Positions 59,030 to 64,000 of a stretch of DNA of 64,000 bases are shown one piece after another (within the stretch, counting starts at the first letter, position 1; the number at the start of each line of letters is the position of its first letter). The translations under genes were made by a program, and so were the position numbers. Source of the stretch: Chromobotia macracanthus. Lineage: Eukaryota; Chordata; Actinopteri; Cypriniformes; Botiidae. The DNA lies in the NCBI GenBank assembly GCA_036877525.1, contig JAZGTH010000142.1, forward strand, positions 372,001-436,000, read 5' to 3'. The notes beneath the pieces are model-generated. The model ran no database searches. It saw nothing but the letters and a program-made list of their open reading frames with translations, and was not told the DNA's origin.

Positions 59030-59789
59030 TGTGATGTGCAATTATTTCTTTAAACAAGGCAAAGGAGGGGAGAGCTAGAAAGAGAATGAGATGGGTGAAT
59101 CCACCATTTCTTCACACAGCAGCAAATTGTCAGATTACAAGCCATTTGTACTGTAAAGAAGTTGTTTTCTGAAATTCACTGCAAACAATCTACCCTTTTA
59201 AAAAGAAAGTAGTTTTCAGGCTTCAAGTTACTGACTAAAAGTAGCTAACCATTATAAAGCTATGTAATGGAGCAATTTCTTTAAAGATAATATACTTATC
59301 ATGTTATATATGGTTTAGCAAAAAGTGCTTAAAGGGCACAAAACAAACACGACCATTAAACATTTAATTTACTTTCAAAAAGTTGCAAAATGTTACAAAT
59401 AGTATTATTTGAAACTATTCCCCTGCACTACTTGAAAGATATATAGTGCTTTTATGAGCAAACAAAACTGAGCTTTCTAAAACCTTTCTATATCTAAAAC
59501 CTTAATATATCTAACAATATATCAGTAATATATGAATCATAATCTTTTAATGGGCAATTAAATGTTTGGTTTCATATATTTGTTACATTTATTTTAACAT
59601 GTTAAAGTATCTTTAAATGAAATGTTATTTCAATCAGATTGAATATAAAATAAACATACATTGTTAACATATATGGCCATAATACTGTATAAAGATTCAT
59701 CATGTACATATTTTAAATATATGTATATATACACATTTTACTACAGGGTTTTGTCACAAACTTATATCTTTATATATCCAAAGAGGGAA

Positions 59790-59808
59790 TTATATATATA
59801 TATATATA
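59790..59808. repeat. (TA)n microsatellite
   Basis: Short pure TA run within AT-rich DNA; several more TATATA pieces flank it. Confidence 0.85.
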
Positions 59809-59920
59809 ACATATATGGGAATATCACTGTCGGTATAAGGACATATGTCATATATTACATTTCTGTATGGATGTGTGCACTAGAGAAGGACTGGTGCCAG
59901 TTGCTCATCCTGCGATTGCA

Positions 59921-61288
59921 GTTCAAGTTCAAGTGGAGTTTATTGTCATTTCAACCATATACAAGTACATAGTGAAACGAAACAACGTTTCTCCAGGATC
60001 TAGGTGCAGAACACAGAACAACACAGAACTACACACTAGCACAAGTGCAAACATGTGCAGACAGCACAAGACAGTACAATGACTTCTGGGGCAGACAATG
60101 GACATAGTATGTCCCAGTGCAGCACCGACCAGCACACAGTTCTGTTCCAAAGTGATCCTGGTGACAGTGATCCAAGTGTTAACATAAGTGTAAACATAAG
60201 ACTGTGCAGTATAAGTATTTAGCAGACAAAAGTACTTAACAGCAGCAAATAGTATTTAACGTGCAAAAAATTGCAGGGTGGAGTATAAACAGTTGTGTGT
60301 GTATGGGAATGTGTTCCTTCAGATCCAGTTCTATGTACTGAAGAGTCTGAGAGCATGGGGGAAGAAACTATTGCATAGCCTGGTCGTGGGGGCCCGAATG
60401 CTTCGGTATCATTTACCAGATGGCAGGAGGGTAAAGAGTGTGTGAGAGGGTGTGTGGGGTCATCCATAATGCTGGTGGCTTTGCGGATGCAGCGTGAGGC
60501 GTAGACTTCTGTGATGGAGGGAAGAGAGACCCCGATGATCTTTTCAGCTGTTCTCACTATCCGCTGAAGGGTCTTGTGGTCCGAGACAGTGCAATTCCCA
60601 AACGAGGTAGTGATGTAGCTGCACAGGATGCTCTCGATATTCCCTCTGTAGAACGTGGTGAGGATGAGGGGGTGGGAGATGTGCTTTCCTCAGTCTTCCC
60701 AGAAAGTACAGGTGCTGCTGGGCTTTTTTCGAACTTGTGTTGAGCGACCAGGTGAGGTTCTCTGCCAGGTATCTCCACGGAGGAGCCGCTGATATTTAGC
60801 GGAGAGTGGTCATTCTGTGCTCTGTTGAAATCAACAACCATCTATTTATTTTTGTCCATGTTCAGAGACAGGTTGTTGGCTCTGCACTAGTCCGTTAGCC
60901 GCTGCACCTCCTCTCTGTATGCTGACTTCTTGTTCTTGCTGATGAGACACACCACTGTCGTGTCATTGTGTCAGTGAACTTGAAGATATCATCTGAGCTG
61001 TGCATTGCTACACAGTCGTGAGTCAACAGCAATGGACTAAGCTCACAGCCCAGTGCTCAGTATAGTGGTGTTGGAGGTGCTGTTCCCGATTCAGACTGAC
61101 TGAGGTCTCCCAGTCAGGAAGTCCAGGATCCAGTTACTGAGGGAGGTGTTCAGGCCCAGCAGGTTCAGTTTTTCAATCAGGTGCCGAGGGATGATTGTGT
61201 TGAACGCTGAACTGAAGTCTATGAACACATGTGTCTTTATTGCCCAGGTTGGTGAGGGCCAGATGGAGGGTGGTAGTGATTATGGTAG
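59921..61288 (-). mobile_element. LINE reverse transcriptase relic (Jockey/CR1/L2 superfamily), minus strand
   Basis: On the minus strand, 61235-61195 encodes VFIDFSSAFNTIIP, the motif A block with its catalytic Asp. It is followed by HLIEKLNLLGLNTSLSNWIL and DFLTGRPQSV (61190-61095). The YxDD-type motif region near 60990-60960 is present as a frame-shifted remnant. The ORF tail follows through the VVDFNRAQNDHSPL area (60840) and the ending KIIGVSLPSITEVYASRCIRK (60545-60480). The 3' UTR ends in GTTCAAGTTCAAG (59921-59933), typical of this abundant fish LINE. The 5' part is missing at about 61288. Stops and frameshifts show it is dead. Confidence 0.8.
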
Positions 61289-64000
61289 TGCAAAAACTGG
61301 GACACTTCATTCTAATTGAGGGGGACAGGAGCAAACCCTGGTGTTGGTTAGCAGGGGTTATAGTGATAACAATGACAATGATGGGTTCAACCCTGAGGAC
61401 TTTCCTTTATCACTCTTGGCAGACTGGTGTTGTGGGGACACCATAGTGCTGCCCCCCTGCAGATTAAATCTCTGTCTGTTTTTGTCCCTGATACAAGAGC
61501 TTGAGGCATTCCAGCAAAGCCTTGCTGTCACATGGTGCAGATTAGCCAAACTATAACCTCAATGGAATGCTCACTTTACCCCCCCCCCAACCCTCCATCA
61601 ACACATATTGCACATTCAACACGGCATCAAAATAATACGTCTGGCTGTGTGAAATGTTCAAGTCTAGACACCAATATGAGCCGGTTATCAATTGGCATGT
61701 GGAAGAGTTTGGTTAATTGTGTGGCATTTGGGTTAACTGAATGTTTCTCACAGGTGGGAGGGGGGTAAACAACTTCAGTCACACAACTTAAACTGCATTA
61801 ATTGAACACCCTTAAATTTAGACACCATCATCCTTAATTCCCCCTGCAATACAGATAAGTAAAAATTAGGTAAAGTAAGAATAAGGAAAGTAAAATTAGA
61901 AGTTTTGTATTCTGGATGACACATATTTACAATACATATATGATACTTATATAAACTGTACCACAACATAAGAAATAAAGGTTTGAGCTCACTAATAAAG
62001 CATGTAGCTCAATCCAATAGTCCAAATGTCAAATTTTCTGACAAATCATCAGTTTTAACTGCAATTATATTACCAGTGAGCAGAAATAGTGCACTTTCCA
62101 CATGGGACAAACTGTAATAAAAACTTTGTAATCCTATGTCAAAATTGGTTACAGGGCTTTATACAGTATTTAGCATCTATCACTCAGCAGAAGCTGGCTA
62201 GTGTGGGACCACATGTTCATTTTTAATCACTGATAAACATGAGTTTTCCAAAAACTGGGTAAACAGTTAATTTTGATAAATATATTTAACACAATATTTA
62301 TGTTTATATTGGGAAGATATAACTACTAGATCCCCACCATTTTGTATAGAGGCCCAAATGATGTAACTTTCTTCTATGTGCCACAATTTAATAGGGAACA
62401 TGGTTCAAAGCACAAAATAAAGCACAAAATTTGGGACACAAATGTTAATCTTTTGGCATTTGCAATAACTTAATGATTAAACATAATTTGGTATGATTTT
62501 AAGGTACCATATAGAACTGGTGATCTAAATTTAAAATAGTTACAGTACATTTGATGAATATTATAAAGGTATCTTAAATACATTAAGTAAATACAATTAT
62601 ATAAATATATAATGTTTTATTGTACATAATAATAGTTTTGTACATAATGGCCTAATGGTGAAAGCTGATTCCCACTGTTGCCAGGAAACAACTAAGGTAT
62701 ACTGTCCCACCTCATCTTCTAGTGTCCTGTTCAGTAATGCCATCACTTTTATTTCCTCTCCTTCATCCTGCCCATTGTATCTGATGTTGCTGGCCGCTCT
62801 GTAAGAGTGTCGTATTTGTCCTTTGCATTTAATTCATTCTGGTGAGGAGTAAACACACACACAAAAGGTTGCGAACACATAGGACCCAAGGGACCAGTTG
62901 GGGGAAAAGGAACTTTGCTCACGGGCACCTCAGCAAGGCCCTTGTCTGCAATGGGAATCGCATCTCAGTCGTTTCCTGCCAGCAGTGGGTTTCGAATTCC
63001 AAAAACATCATGAGATCCTGCACATTTCCACCAGCTCCACTGCTGTTGAGCTCATGGACCAACAGAGGAAAGCACAGGGACATCTGTAAATTACAGCATG
63101 CATATACATCCACCCTAAGGAAAATAGCTAATAGCGGTAGATGGATAGCAGCAATCCACTGGAATTGGGAAAACTGTGGGTGTGTGAAATGCAATATGTG
63201 TATGGACAAGAAGGCTTTCTGTTTTTTTCTGGGTTTATTTATTTTCTATAGTGTGGTTTTAAATACACTTGAATGAGTACTTCTTTGGCAGTTGACCCAT
63301 TTTTCTCAATCAATAAACTGTCTTAACCAAATAGCCCATGTAGACTTTGACATACATTGTATGTGCTATAACCACATGCTAATCCTAATTTATTATGTAC
63401 AAAAGGAATGAGATTACAAAACTTGGTAAATGGTTGCAGGTTAACTGGATTTGAACAACATCTGCCAGGAAAGTTTAACTTTGTAACTAATCCTAGCATC
63501 AACACAAACTACCCTATATACATTCTCTACTGTAATGGTTGCAAATATTTGCCATTTCAATGTCACACACATAGCAGATGAAAGCATGGCCTAAATACAA
63601 ATTCATGCTCACTAAGTGCTAATAAACGATCAATAACAGCGGTGTAACAACTCAAGAGTTACACATCATTACCTCATCAACCTCAGCCACAATTGTGTGC
63701 ATTGTGTGATTTATTATATTAATACATCAGCAATTTGTAAAAGTGGCAATAAGCACCATCAAGTGATGGTGCAGCACTGGTGTCTGCAGCAGCTCCCAGT
63801 GTTTGGGGCTCCTGGCTGCAGGATGCTAGAGTTCACAATGCATTAGTATGCTCAACACATTCAGTGCCTTCCTGCCCGTTTGCTGAGTTCTCACCATAAA
63901 TCTGCCCTGGGAACTTCCAAACAACAAGTACATTGAATGTGTCTGGAAAATATGCATTCACGCCAGAAAAAAACAATATGCATGCATCCCTTGCATATGC
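61289..64000. other. Non-coding stretch, no gene recognised
   Basis: No coding gene seen. 62840-63000 contains GGAACTTTGCTCACGGGCAC, CTCAGTCGTTTCCTGCC and GTGGGTTTCGAATTCC, reminiscent of a dispersed fish repeat with a decayed tRNA-like part. A short C-run at 61580-61588. The remainder is AT-rich without features I can support. Confidence 0.45.

Larger units (their letters stand above)
57097..59920. other. Non-coding stretch with a repeat fragment and a candidate enhancer
   Basis: 57240-57425 (AAGACAGGAAGCTAATGAAG, AAAATCGGAGTGACATGATC, GCTGCGTTCTGAACC) resembles a dispersed teleost repeat string of uncertain class. 58540-59110 is unique, GC-richer, high-complexity sequence holding a SOX-POU motif. 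The overlapping ORFs there (134 and 94 codons) have no family resemblance. Confidence 0.45.

Overview
This window is vertebrate nuclear DNA, almost certainly from a teleost fish. It is AT-rich, has no prokaryotic gene packing, and is strewn with degraded fish-type transposons: Tc1/mariner, DIRS, Ty3/gypsy, L2/CR1-type LINEs and a tRNA-derived SINE. The repeat mix would suit an otophysan fish, but that is an inference. The only convincing protein-coding gene is sox9, a SOXE HMG-box transcription factor. It lies on the + strand in three exons with two very short introns. It is one of the two teleost sox9 ohnologs; I lean to sox9b but cannot prove it without a tree.

Layout. 1-530: 3' end of an L2-like LINE. 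2.6-3.2 kb: a tandem repeat split by a tRNA-derived SINE. 3.67-4.06 kb: a solo gypsy LTR with a 5-bp target duplication. 4.65-5.55 kb: a decayed DIRS element. 8.96-9.86 kb: a tandem repeat with TAGCAACC motifs. 10.9-13.6 kb: a Tc1 end, an LTR fragment and DIRS pieces. 13.6-21.9 kb: mostly unique DNA with candidate conserved non-coding blocks. 21.97-23.46 kb: a Sleeping Beauty-like Tc1 copy with an LTR-like element inserted in its transposase. 26.46-26.76 kb: a MITE. 28.2-31.56 kb: a DIRS-like element containing a dead Tc1 copy. It is followed directly by a 5'-LTR-bearing gypsy relic (31.56-33.7 kb).

The unique region 33.7-38.5 kb leads into the sox9 promoter (TATA at 38488) and gene (38714-40536; polyA signal at 41635). 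Downstream are an inverted-repeat foldback at 46.1-46.5 kb, a gypsy relic with a PNMA-like gag and a nested LTR-like insert (48.5-51.6 kb), a minus-strand gypsy relic (54.7-57.1 kb) and a minus-strand LINE reverse transcriptase relic (59.9-61.3 kb).

How it works together. A single developmental regulator in a long gene-free stretch fits the known SOX9 setting, where distant enhancers sit in a gene desert. The most useful leads are therefore regulatory. They are a SOX-POU composite motif at 59.0 kb, two SOX/PBX-type clusters at 18.3 and 45.4 kb, an inverted pair of SOX motifs at 12.76 kb, an upstream ORF, and a NAGNAG acceptor in sox9. I saw no bacterial-style operon, CRISPR array, rRNA, functional tRNA or new multi-gene system.
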